Shown here: positions 50,409-59,408 of the stretch, in pieces
Layout of the letters: every line of letters begins with the position of its first letter
How positions within the stretch are numbered: position 1 is the first letter of the stretch
Source of the DNA: JACVRW01 sp038323835
GTDB taxonomy: Bacteria; Actinomycetota; Thermoleophilia; Solirubrobacterales; Thermoleophilaceae
Reading direction: 5' to 3'
NCBI GenBank assembly: GCA_038323835.1
Contig: JBBQHI010000015.1
Span: 11,728 to 75,727, forward strand
Length of the DNA stretch: 64,000 nucleotides
Program-made: the position numbers and the translations under genes
The notes under the pieces: generated by a model
Told to the model about the DNA's origin: nothing
Databases searched by the model: none
Seen by the model: only the letters and a program-made list of their open reading frames with translations

Positions 50409-51908
50409 ATGACCGAGCATGCGGTGGTGATCGCCGGCGGAGGTCCGACGGGGATGATGCTGGCGGGCGAATTGGCGCTGGCGGGCGTCGACGTGGTCAT
50501 TGTCGAGCAGCGCGCCACCCCCGAACTCGCCGGCTCGCGCGCGGGCGGTTTGCACTCACGCACCATCGAGGTCCTCGAGCAGCGTGGAATCGCCGATCGG
50601 TTCCTCTCGGAGGGACAGCAGGCTCAGGTCGCGGGGTTCGCCTCGGTCCCTCTGGACATCAGCGACTTTCCCACCCGGCACCCCTACGCGCTCGGGCTGT
50701 GGCAGAACCACATCGAGCGCCTCCTGGCCGGCTGGGTCGCCGAGCTGGCAATGCCGATCCATCGCGGCCGTGAGGTGACGGGTATCGCGCAGGACGACGC
50801 CGGTGTCGACGTCGAGGTGTCCGACGGCCGGTCGCTGCGAGCGGAGTACCTCGTGGGGTGCGACGGAGGACGCAGTGTGGTGCGTAAGGCAGCCGGCATC
50901 GAGTTCCCCGGGTGGGATCCGACCACGAGCAGCCTGATCGCCGAGGTCGGGGCGGTAGAGGAGCCGGAATTGGGCATCCGCCGGGATGCCCTCGGCGTCC
51001 ATTCCTTCGGCCGGCTGGAGTACGAGATCCGCGACGGAGAGGTGGTCTACAAGGATGGGGGGCCTCTACGGGTCATGGTCACCGAGGAGCGCGTCGGAGC
51101 CACGGGCGAGCCCGGCCTGAGTGATCTCGGCGAGGCGCTCATCGCCGTCTACGGGACCGATTACGGGATCCACAGTCCCACCTGGATCTCCAGGTTCACC
51201 GATATGACTCGTCAGGCCGCGGCCTACCGCGAAGGACGGGTCCTGCTGGCCGGCGACGCCGCACACGTGCATTCGCCGGTGGGTGGACAGGGCCTCAACA
51301 CCGGCGTGCAGGATGCGGTGAACCTGGGATGGAAGCTGGGCCAGGTGGTGAACCGGACATCGCCGGAGAGCCTCCTGGACACCTACCATGCCGAGCGCCA
51401 CCCGGTGGCTGCCCGCGTCCTGCGCAACACGATGGCGCAGACCGTGCTCCTTCGCGACGACGACCGTATCGTCGCCCTGCGCGACACCATGTCCGAGCTG
51501 CTGAGCATGGACGAGCCTCGCAAGCGGTTCGCCGCGATGATGTCCGGTCTGGGTGTTCATTACGACCTCGGCGAGGGACACCCGCTGCTCGGGCGCCGCA
51601 TGCCCGATCTCGACCTGATCACCGCCGACGGGCCGCTGCGGGTCTTCACCCTGCTGCACCATGCCCGGCCGGTGCTGCTCAACCTCGGTGAGCCCGGCGA
51701 CTTCGACATCACTCCGTGGGCGGATCGGGTTCAGTCGATCGACGCCGAATACGCCGGCACGTGGGAGCTTCCGGCGCTCGGAACGGTCACCGCGCCCACT
51801 GCCGTGCTGATACGGCCCGACGGATATGCCGCGTGGGTGGGAGACCGAACCGACCAGGGCCTCCCCGACGCGCTGACCACATGGTTCGGGCCGCCCACTG
51901 CGGCATAG
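50409..51908 (+). CDS. FAD-dependent aromatic-ring monooxygenase (PheA/TfdB, Rox-like)
   Basis: 499 residues from ATG 50409, with GGAGGAG eight bases upstream; a GTG at 50403 is too close to the ribosome site. Motifs of class A flavin hydroxylases: VVIAGGGPTGMMLAGELALA (FAD), SRAGGLHSRTIEVLEQRGIA, VGCDGGRSVVRKAAGIEFPG (DG motif) and LLAGDAAHVHSPVGGQGLNT (GD motif), plus a C-terminal thioredoxin-like domain. The N-terminus resembles rifampicin monooxygenase (Rox) and related antibiotic-modifying enzymes; the substrate is unproven. GC and codon choice look a little less extreme than neighbours, consistent with transfer. Confidence 0.85.
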   Translation: MTEHAVVIAGGGPTGMMLAGELALAGVDVVIVEQRATPELAGSRAGGLHSRTIEVLEQRGIADRFLSEGQQAQVAGFASVPLDISDFPTRHPYALGLWQNHIERLLAGWVAELAMPIHRGREVTGIAQDDAGVDVEVSDGRSLRAEYLVGCDGGRSVVRKAAGIEFPGWDPTTSSLIAEVGAVEEPELGIRRDALGVHSFGRLEYEIRDGEVVYKDGGPLRVMVTEERVGATGEPGLSDLGEALIAVYGTDYGIHSPTWISRFTDMTRQAAAYREGRVLLAGDAAHVHSPVGGQGLNTGVQDAVNLGWKLGQVVNRTSPESLLDTYHAERHPVAARVLRNTMAQTVLLRDDDRIVALRDTMSELLSMDEPRKRFAAMMSGLGVHYDLGEGHPLLGRRMPDLDLITADGPLRVFTLLHHARPVLLNLGEPGDFDITPWADRVQSIDAEYAGTWELPALGTVTAPTAVLIRPDGYAAWVGDRTDQGLPDALTTWFGPPTAA

Positions 51909-51919
51909 GAGAGGCGTCC

Positions 51920-52630
51920 TCAGCGGCCGTAGCGGTCCCGGCCCAGCACGAGCTGGTCCGGGAGGGCGGTGCGCGGCGGCGGTGAGGGGTCCGCGGTGAC
52001 CGAGACGGTCTCGGCGACGCTGCGCGTGACCGACATCTGCTCATCGCCGGCGTCGATCACCACCTCGTCCCCCTTGTGCGAGAGCGTGCCCTCGAGCCCG
52101 GGTCGCAGGCCGCTGTCCATCAGGTAGTGCAGAAGGTCCTCGGCCTCGTTCTCGAAGCGCAGGACCGTGACCGTGGCGCCCTCTTCCACGTCGGCCAGAG
52201 GCACACCGAGCTCGCGCGCCCCCTCGAAGATCGGGTGCCCGTGGGGACAGGTCTTGGCGTCGCCGATCGCCTTCAGCATGCGCTCCTCGACCACCGGCGA
52301 CATCCAGTGCTCGAGACGCTCAGCCTCCTCGTGCACCTGGTCCCACGGGATGTCGAAGACATCGGTGAGGAAGCGCTCGATCAGGCGATGGCGGCGAACG
52401 ATCTGGGCCGCGTGGGCCTCGCCCGTCTTGGTGAAGACCAGCGACTTGTCCGGGTCGCGGGTCACGTAGCCGTCGCTCTCCAGCCGCCCGATCATCTCGT
52501 GGACGGTGGGGGCCGAGACCTGCATGGCCCGCGCGATGTTCGCGCCGGTGATCGGCAGGCCGGCCTCCTGAAGCCAGTAGATGATCTGGAGGTACTCCTC
52601 CTCCGCGACTGTGACCTGCTCCTGGGACAT
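51920..52630 (-). CDS. DtxR/MntR-family metal-dependent repressor
   Basis: 236 residues. An N-terminal winged helix (EEEYLQIIYWLQEAGLPITG, NIARAMQVSAPTVHEMIGRL) is followed by the metal-dependent dimerisation domain: IVRRHRLIERFLTDVFDIPW, HEEAERLEHWMSP and CPHGHPIFEG, which carry the conserved Cys, His and Glu metal ligands. A FeoA/SH3-like C-terminal domain (GATVTVLRFENEAEDLLHYL) completes the architecture. It represses metal uptake genes when loaded with Fe or Mn; no target operator is seen nearby. The next same-strand gene starts 35 bp upstream of it. Confidence 0.88.
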   Translation of the reverse strand: MSQEQVTVAEEEYLQIIYWLQEAGLPITGANIARAMQVSAPTVHEMIGRLESDGYVTRDPDKSLVFTKTGEAHAAQIVRRHRLIERFLTDVFDIPWDQVHEEAERLEHWMSPVVEERMLKAIGDAKTCPHGHPIFEGARELGVPLADVEEGATVTVLRFENEAEDLLHYLMDSGLRPGLEGTLSHKGDEVVIDAGDEQMSVTRSVAETVSVTADPSPPPRTALPDQLVLGRDRYGR

Positions 52631-52665
52631 GAGCCGTCAATCCTAACCGCCGGGCAGCGCCGCGG

Positions 52666-53721
52666 TCAGCCCAGCAGCGCCAGGACGCGCTCCACGTCGT
52701 CCTCGGTGTTGTACAGGTGCCACGCCGTGCGCAGGAACCCCGCCCGAGCGGCCGCCATGACACCCGAGCCGCGCAGGCGATCCTCGGCGCCCGGCACCTG
52801 GGCGGACACGATGGCGGAGTTGCTCGGCTCCATCCCCAGCCCCACCCGGAAGAGGTTCGCCAGCCGCACATCGTGCTCGTGGATCGCCTCCACGCCGACG
52901 CGCAGGATCACGTCGAGCGCCGGCGCGGTGCCCACCCAGCTGAACCACGCCGGGCTGATGTCGAAGCGCCGGGAGTCGGCGGCCAGCCTCAGCTCCCCGC
53001 CGTAGTAGGCGCCGTGCACGTCGTCGGCCGCGTACCAGCCCGCGGCGTGGGGCACGATCTGGTCGAGCCGGTCGGGGGCCACGGTGAGGAACGCGGTGCC
53101 GCGGGGCGAGAGCAGCCACTTGTAGGCGGTGCACGCCACCACGTCGAAGCGGCCGCCGTCCAGTGGCAGCCAGCCGCAGGCCTGGCTCGCATCCACCACC
53201 GTCATGGCCCCGTGATGGCGAGCGGAGCCGGCCACAGCCTCGAGATCGGCCACCTCGCCGGTGGCGGACTGCGCGGCGCTGAAAGCCACCAAGCCCGTGT
53301 GCCCGTCCACCGCCTCGGCCAGCCGGTTCACGGGCACGAACTCCACGTCGATCCCGCGCCCCTGGGCGAGGAAGGGCCAGGTCACGGACGTGAACTCCGG
53401 CTCCGGGGACAGGATGCGCGTGCCGTCGGGCACCGATGCCGCCACCATCCCGATTAGCGAGGACACGTTCGCCCCCACCGCAACCCGCTCCACCGGTACG
53501 CCGACGAGCGTGGCGAACGCCGCGCGCGCCGCCTCGGTGGAGTCGCCCCAGTGCTCCCAGCTCGTGCGCCCGGCGCGCCAGTCGCCGAGCGCGGACTGAA
53601 GCGCGTCCCACGCCGGGCGCGGCGGGAGTCCGAAGCTGGCGGTGTTGAGGTAGGTGGTCTCCGGCGCGAACAGCGCACGAGCCTCGTCCAGCGACAGCCG
53701 CTCGTCGGTCCGGTAGGCCAT
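52666..53721 (-). CDS. Aminotransferase class V (selenocysteine lyase/cysteine desulfurase-like)
   Basis: 351 residues from ATG 53721. Class V features: YLNTASFGLPPRPAWDALQS, VAVGANVSSLIGMVAASVPD, VDASQACGWLPLDGGRFDVV and the PLP lysine in ACTAYKWLLSPRGTAFLTV. FDISPAWFSWVGTAPALDV is typical of the branch that includes isopenicillin-N epimerase-like and cysteine-lyase-like enzymes. A conserved active-site cysteine of IscS-type enzymes is not evident, so a sulfur-transfer role is uncertain. Divergent from the DNA ligase gene by 32 bp. Confidence 0.82.
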   Translation of the reverse strand: MAYRTDERLSLDEARALFAPETTYLNTASFGLPPRPAWDALQSALGDWRAGRTSWEHWGDSTEAARAAFATLVGVPVERVAVGANVSSLIGMVAASVPDGTRILSPEPEFTSVTWPFLAQGRGIDVEFVPVNRLAEAVDGHTGLVAFSAAQSATGEVADLEAVAGSARHHGAMTVVDASQACGWLPLDGGRFDVVACTAYKWLLSPRGTAFLTVAPDRLDQIVPHAAGWYAADDVHGAYYGGELRLAADSRRFDISPAWFSWVGTAPALDVILRVGVEAIHEHDVRLANLFRVGLGMEPSNSAIVSAQVPGAEDRLRGSGVMAAARAGFLRTAWHLYNTEDDVERVLALLG

Positions 53722-53753
53722 GCCCCGCAAACCATGCCAGTACGGTTCCCGCG

Positions 53754-54713
53754 ATGGCCCTCCCCCTCTCGCCGCCGCTGAAGCCACAGCTCGCCAAGTC
53801 GCGCGCCGAGCTGCCCGAGGGGGAGCACTGGCGCTACGAGCCGAAGTGGGACGGCTTCCGCACGATCGTGTTCCGGGACGGCGACGAGGTGCACCTCCAG
53901 AGCCGCAACGGGAAGCCGATGAACCGCTACTTCCCCGAGGTGGTGGAGCAGGTGAGGACGCTCAGCGCCCCGCGTGTGGTGCTGGACGGCGAGATGGTCG
54001 TGGTGGTGGACGACATCCAGGAGTTCGACCTGCTCTCCCAGCGGATCCACCCGGCCGCCTCCCGGGTGGAGATGCTGGCCCGGGAGTACCCCGCCGCCCT
54101 GGTGGCCTTCGACCTGCTGGCCGAGGGCGACGAGACGCTTCTCGCGCTGCCCTACGACCAGCGCCGCGAGCGTCTGGCCGCTCTGGTGGACGGGGAGGTG
54201 CAGCTCACTCCGGTGGCCTCCGACCCGGCGGGCGCGGGCAGGTGGCTCGAGGGAAACTCCGAGGGCGTGGTGGCCAAGGAGGGCAACGCCCCCTACCTGC
54301 CGGGCGAGCGCAAGGGGATGGCGAAGATCAAGCGCGTGCGCACCGCCGACGTGGTGGTGGCCGCCTTCCGCTTCGGCAAGGAGCCTGGCACCGTGGGCTC
54401 CCTGATCCTGGGCCTTCACGACGAGGACGGCAGGCTGCACGTGGTGGGGCACACCTCGGGCTTCAAGACGGCCGAGAAGCGCGAGCTGGTGGACGTGCTC
54501 GAGCCCTACCGCACCCACGAGCGGGGGGCGGGCGAGCCGAGCCGCTGGAAGTCGGACGAGGAGCTCGTGTGGGAGGGACTGAGGCCCGAGCTCGTGTGCG
54601 AGGTGGCCTTCGACCACATCACCGGGCAGCGCATCCGCCACGGGGCGAAGTTCATCCGCTGGCGCACGGACAAGGACCCGGCCGACTGTGACATCGCGCA
54701 GCTGAGGGGCTAG
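53754..54713 (+). CDS. ATP-dependent DNA ligase (LigC-like)
   Basis: 319 residues. Nucleotidyltransferase motif I is EPKWDGFR with adenylated lysine K31; motif III is DGEMVVVV around residue 78-85; motif IV lies in EGVVAKEGNAPYLPGERKG and motif V in MAKIKRVRTADVVVAAFRFG. An OB-fold C-terminal domain follows (VGSLILGLHDEDGRLHVVGH). It has no polymerase or nuclease domain and no neighbouring Ku, so it resembles the short LigC enzymes of actinobacteria used in alternative repair. Confidence 0.88.
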   Translation: MALPLSPPLKPQLAKSRAELPEGEHWRYEPKWDGFRTIVFRDGDEVHLQSRNGKPMNRYFPEVVEQVRTLSAPRVVLDGEMVVVVDDIQEFDLLSQRIHPAASRVEMLAREYPAALVAFDLLAEGDETLLALPYDQRRERLAALVDGEVQLTPVASDPAGAGRWLEGNSEGVVAKEGNAPYLPGERKGMAKIKRVRTADVVVAAFRFGKEPGTVGSLILGLHDEDGRLHVVGHTSGFKTAEKRELVDVLEPYRTHERGAGEPSRWKSDEELVWEGLRPELVCEVAFDHITGQRIRHGAKFIRWRTDKDPADCDIAQLRG

Positions 54714-54719
54714 GACGCC

Positions 54720-56243
54720 GTGAGAAGCACCGCCGTGCTGGCCCTGCTGCTCGCGCTTGCGCTCCCCGCCACGGCGCAGGCACAGGCGGGCACGAGCTAC
54801 CTGGTGCCCCCGGACAACCCCTTCGTGGGGCGCGCGGGCGCGGCGCCCGAGATCTACTCCTACGGCCTGCGCAACCCCTACCGCTTCGCCTTCGACCGCG
54901 CGAACGGTGACCTGGTGCTGGGCGACGTGGGGCAGGGCACGCAGGAGGAGGTGGATTGGTCGACCCTCCGCGGCGCTCGAGGCGCGAACTTCGGCTGGCC
55001 CTGCCGCGAGGGCGTGGTGGCCGGACCCGGAGGTTCCCGCTGCCCGATCGCCGGCACGCCCCTGGAGCCGCTCTTCCACTACCCCACCGCGGGCAGTGCC
55101 GTGATCGGCGGCTACGTGGTCCGGGACCCCTCGCTCACCGGGCTGGTGGGCCGCTACCTCTACGCCGACTACTACGTGGGCCAGGTGCGCTCCCTGGCGC
55201 TCAACTTCTCCACCCCGGACGACCGCAGCACCGGCCTCACGCTGGCCACGGGGCAGCTGGGCGCATTCGGGCAGGACGCCGCCGGCCACCTCTACGTGAC
55301 CGACCAGGACGCGGGCGCCGTGTACCGCTTGGTGGCCGGTGCCACCGCGGGGACGCTGGCCACCTCTCAGGTGGCGGGCAACTATCTACTCCCCACCTAC
55401 GTGACCTCCCCGCCCGGGGACAACTTGCGCCTCTTCGTGGTGGAGCAGGCCGGCCGGGTGCGGCTGGTGAAGGACGGCGTGGCCCTGCCCACCCCGTTCC
55501 TGGATCTCAGCGACCTGGTGCTGGACGGGGGCGAGCGCGGCCTGCTGTCGATGGCCTTCCCGCCCGACTACGCGGCCACCGGGCGCTTCTACGTCTACTT
55601 CACCGACGCGGGCGGCGACATCCGCATCGAGGAGTACCGGCGCTCGGCCGACCCCGACCGGGCCGACCGCAACAGCCGGCGGCTGGTGCTCGCCATCGAG
55701 CACTCATCGGAGTCGAACCACAACGGCGGCCAGCTCCAGTTCGGCCCGGACGGCTACCTGTACGCGGGCACGGGCGACGGCGGCGGCGGCAACGACATCC
55801 ACGACAACGCCCAGAACCTGAGCACCCGGCTGGGCAAGCTGCTGCGCATCGATCCCGACCTGGTGGCGAGTGGGGGCGGCCCGCTCCCGACCGCCCGGGA
55901 CATCACGCCGCCGCTGATGCGCACGAAGATCCCCCCGCGCCAGCGCGTGCTCCGCCTCGGCGGCGTGGTGGGCTACGTCCGCTCCAGCGAGGGCGGGAGC
56001 GTGTCCGCCGGGGCGAGGCTGCGAGTGGGCCACCGCACCTTCGTGCTGGCCAAGGTGCGTTGGGCCGCGCAGGCAAACAGCCGGGTGCGCGTGAAGGTCA
56101 GGCTCAGCCGCCGGGCGCGCCGAGCGCTGCGCGCCGCCCTGAAGCGGGGCGGGCACCCGTACGCCCGTCTCGGGCTCCGCGCGCGGGACGCGGCCGGCAA
56201 CGGCTCGAAGCTCGTGCGCCGGCGGGTGGCCGTCAGGCGCTAG
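54720..56243 (+). CDS. PQQ sugar dehydrogenase-like (GSDH) beta-propeller with permuted blade order
   Basis: 507 residues with a signal peptide (AVLALLLALALPATAQAQ). GSDH-family sequence is present but out of order. The usual family order is an N-terminal half ending NHNGG ... GxGDGG ... LGKLLRIDPD, then PxDNPF ... YGLRNPYRF ... EVDW ... NFGWP. Here the second half comes first (residues 24-206, PPDNPFVGRAG, IYSYGLRNPYRFAFDR, ANFGWPCREG), then the first half (212-380, LRLFVVEQAGRVRLVKDG, SSESNHNGGQLQFGPDG, LGKLLRIDPD). A basic C-terminal extension of about 125 residues (LRVGHRTFVLAKVRWAAQ onwards) is not part of the propeller. The candidate catalytic histidine is in NHNGG (residue 334). Enzymatic activity is unproven. 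Confidence 0.8.
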   Translation: MRSTAVLALLLALALPATAQAQAGTSYLVPPDNPFVGRAGAAPEIYSYGLRNPYRFAFDRANGDLVLGDVGQGTQEEVDWSTLRGARGANFGWPCREGVVAGPGGSRCPIAGTPLEPLFHYPTAGSAVIGGYVVRDPSLTGLVGRYLYADYYVGQVRSLALNFSTPDDRSTGLTLATGQLGAFGQDAAGHLYVTDQDAGAVYRLVAGATAGTLATSQVAGNYLLPTYVTSPPGDNLRLFVVEQAGRVRLVKDGVALPTPFLDLSDLVLDGGERGLLSMAFPPDYAATGRFYVYFTDAGGDIRIEEYRRSADPDRADRNSRRLVLAIEHSSESNHNGGQLQFGPDGYLYAGTGDGGGGNDIHDNAQNLSTRLGKLLRIDPDLVASGGGPLPTARDITPPLMRTKIPPRQRVLRLGGVVGYVRSSEGGSVSAGARLRVGHRTFVLAKVRWAAQANSRVRVKVRLSRRARRALRAALKRGGHPYARLGLRARDAAGNGSKLVRRRVAVRR

Positions 56244-57432
56244 CCAGCTCGGCCAGGCGGCGATCGAGGAAGGCTCGCTCCACCGGGTTGGCCGTGAGAT
56301 CGCGGGCCCTGCGGTATGCGGCGGCCGCCTCCTCGCTCCGTCCCAGCCGGCGCAGCAGATCCGCCCGGGCGGCGTGGAGGAGGTGGTAGCGGCTGAGCTC
56401 GCCGCGCACCTCGAGGTCGTCCAGCAGCGCGAGCCCGCGTTCCGGGCCTTCGACCATCGCCACCGCCACGGCGCGGTTGAGCTCCACCACCGGCCCCGGT
56501 CGCACGGCCACCAGCAGCTGGTAGAGCGCCGCCACCCGCCGCCAGTCGGTCTCGACGGCGCAGTTCTCCGCGGCGATCTGCGCCTGGAGCGAGTAGGGCC
56601 CGCCCGCCCCCGCGCGGGAGGCCAGCCTGGCCCCCTCGGCGATCTCGTCGTGGTGCCAGAGCTCGCGGTCCTGGTCCGCGAGGAGCACCAGGTCGCCCGA
56701 GGCGTCGGTCCGGGCGTCGCGGCGGGAGTGGTGAAGCAGCATCAGGGCCAGCAGGCCGGTCACCTCCCGCTCGTCCGGCATCAGCAGGCCGAGCACGCGG
56801 GCCAGCCGGATGGCCTCGTCGCACAGCTCGCGACGCACCACCGTGTCCCCGCTGGAGGCGAGGTAGCCCTCGTTGAAGATCAGGTAGAGCACGGCAAGCA
56901 GAGAGCGCAGGCGCTCCGGGAGGTCGGAGTCGGCGGGCACCGCATACGGGATCCCGGCGTCCCGGATCTTGCGCTTGGCCCGCACCAGGCGCTGCGCCAT
57001 CGTGCTCTCCCCCACCAGGAAGGCGTGCGCCACCTCCAGCGTGGACAGGCCCCCCAGCGTGCGCAGGGTCAGCGCCACCTGGGCCTCGCGTGCGAGCGCC
57101 GGGTGGCAGCAGGTGAAGAACAGCCTCAGCCGGTCGTCCGGGATGGAGCTCATGTCCTCGTCGTCCTCGCCGCCCTCCCCACGTCCCAGCGCGGCGAGCT
57201 CGGCCAGCTTCTCCTCGTAACGGCGCGAGCGCCGCAGCCGGTCGATCGCCCGGTTGCGGGCCGTGGCCACGATCCAGCCCGCCGGGTTGCCGGGCAGGCC
57301 GTCCCGCGGCCAGCGCTCCAGCGCCACCACGAAGGCGTCCTGCACGGCTTCCTCGGCGAGGTCGAAGTCGCCGAGCACCCGGATGAGGGTGGCCACCGCC
57401 CGTCCCGACTCGCGCCGGAACAGGCGGTCCAC
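56233..57432 (-). CDS. ECF42-type RNA polymerase sigma factor (DUF6596 C-terminal domain)
   Basis: 399 residues from GTG 57432. Region 2: VLGDFDLAEEAVQDAFVVAL, NPAGWIVATARNRAIDRLRR; region 4: LRTLGGLSTLEVAHAFLVGE with STMAQRLVRAKRKIRDAGIP. The large C-terminal domain (LRSLLAVLYLIFNEGYLASS, then the long TPR-like helical part to LDRRLAELAS) is the DUF6596 extension of the ECF42 group. ECF42 factors are encoded next to DGPF (YCII-like) proteins and probably control them; the DGPF gene lies 18 bp upstream. No anti-sigma gene is present. The 3' end overlaps the permuted propeller gene's end. Confidence 0.9.
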   Translation of the reverse strand: MDRLFRRESGRAVATLIRVLGDFDLAEEAVQDAFVVALERWPRDGLPGNPAGWIVATARNRAIDRLRRSRRYEEKLAELAALGRGEGGEDDEDMSSIPDDRLRLFFTCCHPALAREAQVALTLRTLGGLSTLEVAHAFLVGESTMAQRLVRAKRKIRDAGIPYAVPADSDLPERLRSLLAVLYLIFNEGYLASSGDTVVRRELCDEAIRLARVLGLLMPDEREVTGLLALMLLHHSRRDARTDASGDLVLLADQDRELWHHDEIAEGARLASRAGAGGPYSLQAQIAAENCAVETDWRRVAALYQLLVAVRPGPVVELNRAVAVAMVEGPERGLALLDDLEVRGELSRYHLLHAARADLLRRLGRSEEAAAAYRRARDLTANPVERAFLDRRLAELASA

Positions 57433-57449
57433 ATCGTCGGCGGCGGGTC

Positions 57450-57842
57450 CTACCGCGCGACCTCGGCAGCGTTGGAGTGGGTCTCGGAGCCGCGCGCCTC
57501 GTAGTCCATCACCGGCCGCACCTCCACGATGCCCCCCGGCATCGGGATGCGCTTGGCCCAGGCCAGCGCCTCGTCGAGGTTCTCGCAGTCGAGCAGGTAG
57601 AAGCCGCCCAGCTGCTCCTTGGTCTCGGCGAAGGGCCCGTCGCTCACCACGGGGCCGCTGCCGCGGAGGTCCACGGTGGTGGCGGCGGCGCTGGGCTGGA
57701 GACCCTCGCCCGCGACGAACGCGCCGGCGTCGGTCGTGTCCTTCGTGAAGGCGTCCCACGCCTTCATGGCCTCCTGGCCCTGTTCGGGCGTCATCTCCGC
57801 GTAGTTGGACTCGTCACCGATGAGCGCAAGCAGATACTTCAT
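57450..57842 (-). CDS. DGPF-domain (YCII-related) protein, partner of the ECF42 sigma factor
   Basis: 130 residues. Starts MKYLLALIGDESNYAEMTPE and contains the diagnostic DGPFAETKEQLGGFYLLDCE (DGPF at 68-71) followed by DEALAWAKRIPMPGGIVEVR, the ferredoxin-like YCII fold. Such proteins are the usual neighbours and presumed targets of ECF42 sigma factors; their biochemical role is unknown. Same strand as the sigma gene, 18 bp before its start, so cotranscribed. Confidence 0.9.
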   Translation of the reverse strand: MKYLLALIGDESNYAEMTPEQGQEAMKAWDAFTKDTTDAGAFVAGEGLQPSAAATTVDLRGSGPVVSDGPFAETKEQLGGFYLLDCENLDEALAWAKRIPMPGGIVEVRPVMDYEARGSETHSNAAEVAR

Positions 57843-57939
57843 GGGTCAGCCTCCTGTTGTCGTACGCGGCGCCTTTCGCCACGCTCACCCTAATGACGAA
57901 CGGGATTGGCCCGGATCGACATCGGGCAGGATATTGGCC

Positions 57940-58425
57940 GTGGCTGAACTGGAGGTGGCGCAGGCGGACGTGACCACGCTCGAGGTCGACGCGATCGCCA
58001 ACGCCGCCAACACCCGGCTCGTGCACGGCGGCGGGGTGGCCGCCGCCATCGCCCGCGCGGGCGGCGCCGAGCTTCAGCGGGAGTCGCGCGAGCGCGCGCC
58101 GATCGGGCTCGGGGAGGCGGTGGAGACGAGCGCGGGCGACATGCCCGCCCGCTGGGTCATCCACGCCGCAACGATGGAGCTCGGCGGTCCCACCTCGGGC
58201 GTGGTTGTGGAGCGGGCCACCCGCTCGACCCTGGACGTGGCCGAGCGCCTCGACTGCCGCTCGCTCGCCCTGGTGGCCTTCGGCACCGGGGTGGGAGGCT
58301 TCCCGCTCGAGGAGGCCGCCCGGATCATGGTGGGCTTGGCCCGCGACCACGAGGGCAGGCTCGAGCGGATCGTGTTCGCCGTGCGCGGGGACGAGGCCGA
58401 GCGGGCGTTCCGCGCCGAGGTGTGA
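57940..58425 (+). CDS. Macrodomain protein (ADP-ribose binding/hydrolysing)
   Basis: 161 residues from GTG 57940 (the longer in-frame extension overlaps the divergent DGPF gene). The macrodomain signature is complete: EVAQADVTTLEVDAIANAAN, TRLVHGGGVAAAIARAGG, IGLGEAVETSAGDMPARWVI and the C-terminal loop VAFGTGVGGFPLEEAARIM. NAAN and GGGVxxAI bind ADP-ribose; the arrangement matches O-acetyl-ADP-ribose deacetylase/ADP-ribosyl hydrolase types (MacroD-like). It is followed 4 bp later by the glycerate kinase gene. Confidence 0.85.
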   Translation: MAELEVAQADVTTLEVDAIANAANTRLVHGGGVAAAIARAGGAELQRESRERAPIGLGEAVETSAGDMPARWVIHAATMELGGPTSGVVVERATRSTLDVAERLDCRSLALVAFGTGVGGFPLEEAARIMVGLARDHEGRLERIVFAVRGDEAERAFRAEV

Positions 58426-58429
58426 CCCG

Positions 58430-59404
58430 GTGAGCGGGTCCGCCCTCGTGGCCCCGGACAGCTTCAAGGGGACGCTCGACGCCGGCGAGGTGGCCCATGC
58501 CGTGGCCGAGGGACTGCGTGCCGAGGGACGCGACGCGGTGGAGCTCCCCGTGGCCGATGGCGGGGAGGGCACCATGGACGTGCTGCTGGCGGCCCTCGGG
58601 GGCGAGCGCCGCACGGTCACCGTGGCCGACCCGCTCGGGCGTCCGGTGAGGGCCGAGTTCGGGCTGCTGCCCGACGGGCGCACGGGACTGGTGGAGACCG
58701 CTCAGGCCAGCGGGCTGGGGCTCGTCTCCGAGGAGGAGCGCGACGCGTGGCGAGCGAACACCCGCGGCGCGGGCGAGCTGATCGCGGCCGCCATGGCGGC
58801 CGGCGCAGAGCGCGTGGTGGTGACCGTGGGCGGGTCGGCCACCACCGACGGCGGCGCCGGCGCCGTGGCGGCCCTGGCGGAGGCCGGGGTGGCTCCCGAG
58901 CTCGAGGTGGTGTGCGACGTGCGTACGCCGTTCGAGCTCGCCCCGCGCTTGTTCGCGCCGCAGAAGGGCGCCGACGCCGCGATGGTCGAGCGCCTGGAGC
59001 GGCGCCTGGCCGAGCTGGCGAGCGGCTGGCCGCGCGACCCGACCGGCGTGGCCCTGACCGGCGCCGCCGGCGGCCTGGCGGGCGGCCTGTGGGCGGCGCT
59101 GGGGGCGCGGCTCGTGCCCGGCGCGGCGTTCGTGCTCGACACCGTCGGCTTCGACGCCCTGATGCGGGACGCTTCCTTCGTGGTCACGGGCGAGGGGAGC
59201 CTCGACTCCCAGAGCCTCCAGGGCAAGATCCTGGGCGAGGTGGCCACCCGCGCCCGCCAGGGCGGGGTGGCCTGCCACGCGATCGTCGGTAGGAACGCGC
59301 TCGACGAGTTCGAGGCGCGCATCCTCGACCTGGCGTCGGTCATCGAGGCCGGCACTCCGGCCGGGCTGCGCGAAGCCGGTCGCGCGCTCGTGGCCGGGAG
59401 CTAG
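58430..59404 (+). CDS. Glycerate kinase (GlxK/GarK type)
   Basis: 324 residues from GTG 58430. Features of the glycerate 2-kinase type I family: APDSFKGTLDAGEVAHAVAE, DGGEGTMDVLLAALGG, TVGGSATTDGGAGAVAALAE, FAPQKGADAAMVERLERRLA and TGEGSLDSQSLQGKILGEVA. It phosphorylates D-glycerate, producing 2-phosphoglycerate. It stands directly after the macrodomain gene; a metabolic link is not obvious. Confidence 0.9.
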   Translation: MSGSALVAPDSFKGTLDAGEVAHAVAEGLRAEGRDAVELPVADGGEGTMDVLLAALGGERRTVTVADPLGRPVRAEFGLLPDGRTGLVETAQASGLGLVSEEERDAWRANTRGAGELIAAAMAAGAERVVVTVGGSATTDGGAGAVAALAEAGVAPELEVVCDVRTPFELAPRLFAPQKGADAAMVERLERRLAELASGWPRDPTGVALTGAAGGLAGGLWAALGARLVPGAAFVLDTVGFDALMRDASFVVTGEGSLDSQSLQGKILGEVATRARQGGVACHAIVGRNALDEFEARILDLASVIEAGTPAGLREAGRALVAGS

Positions 59405-59408
59405 GGCA

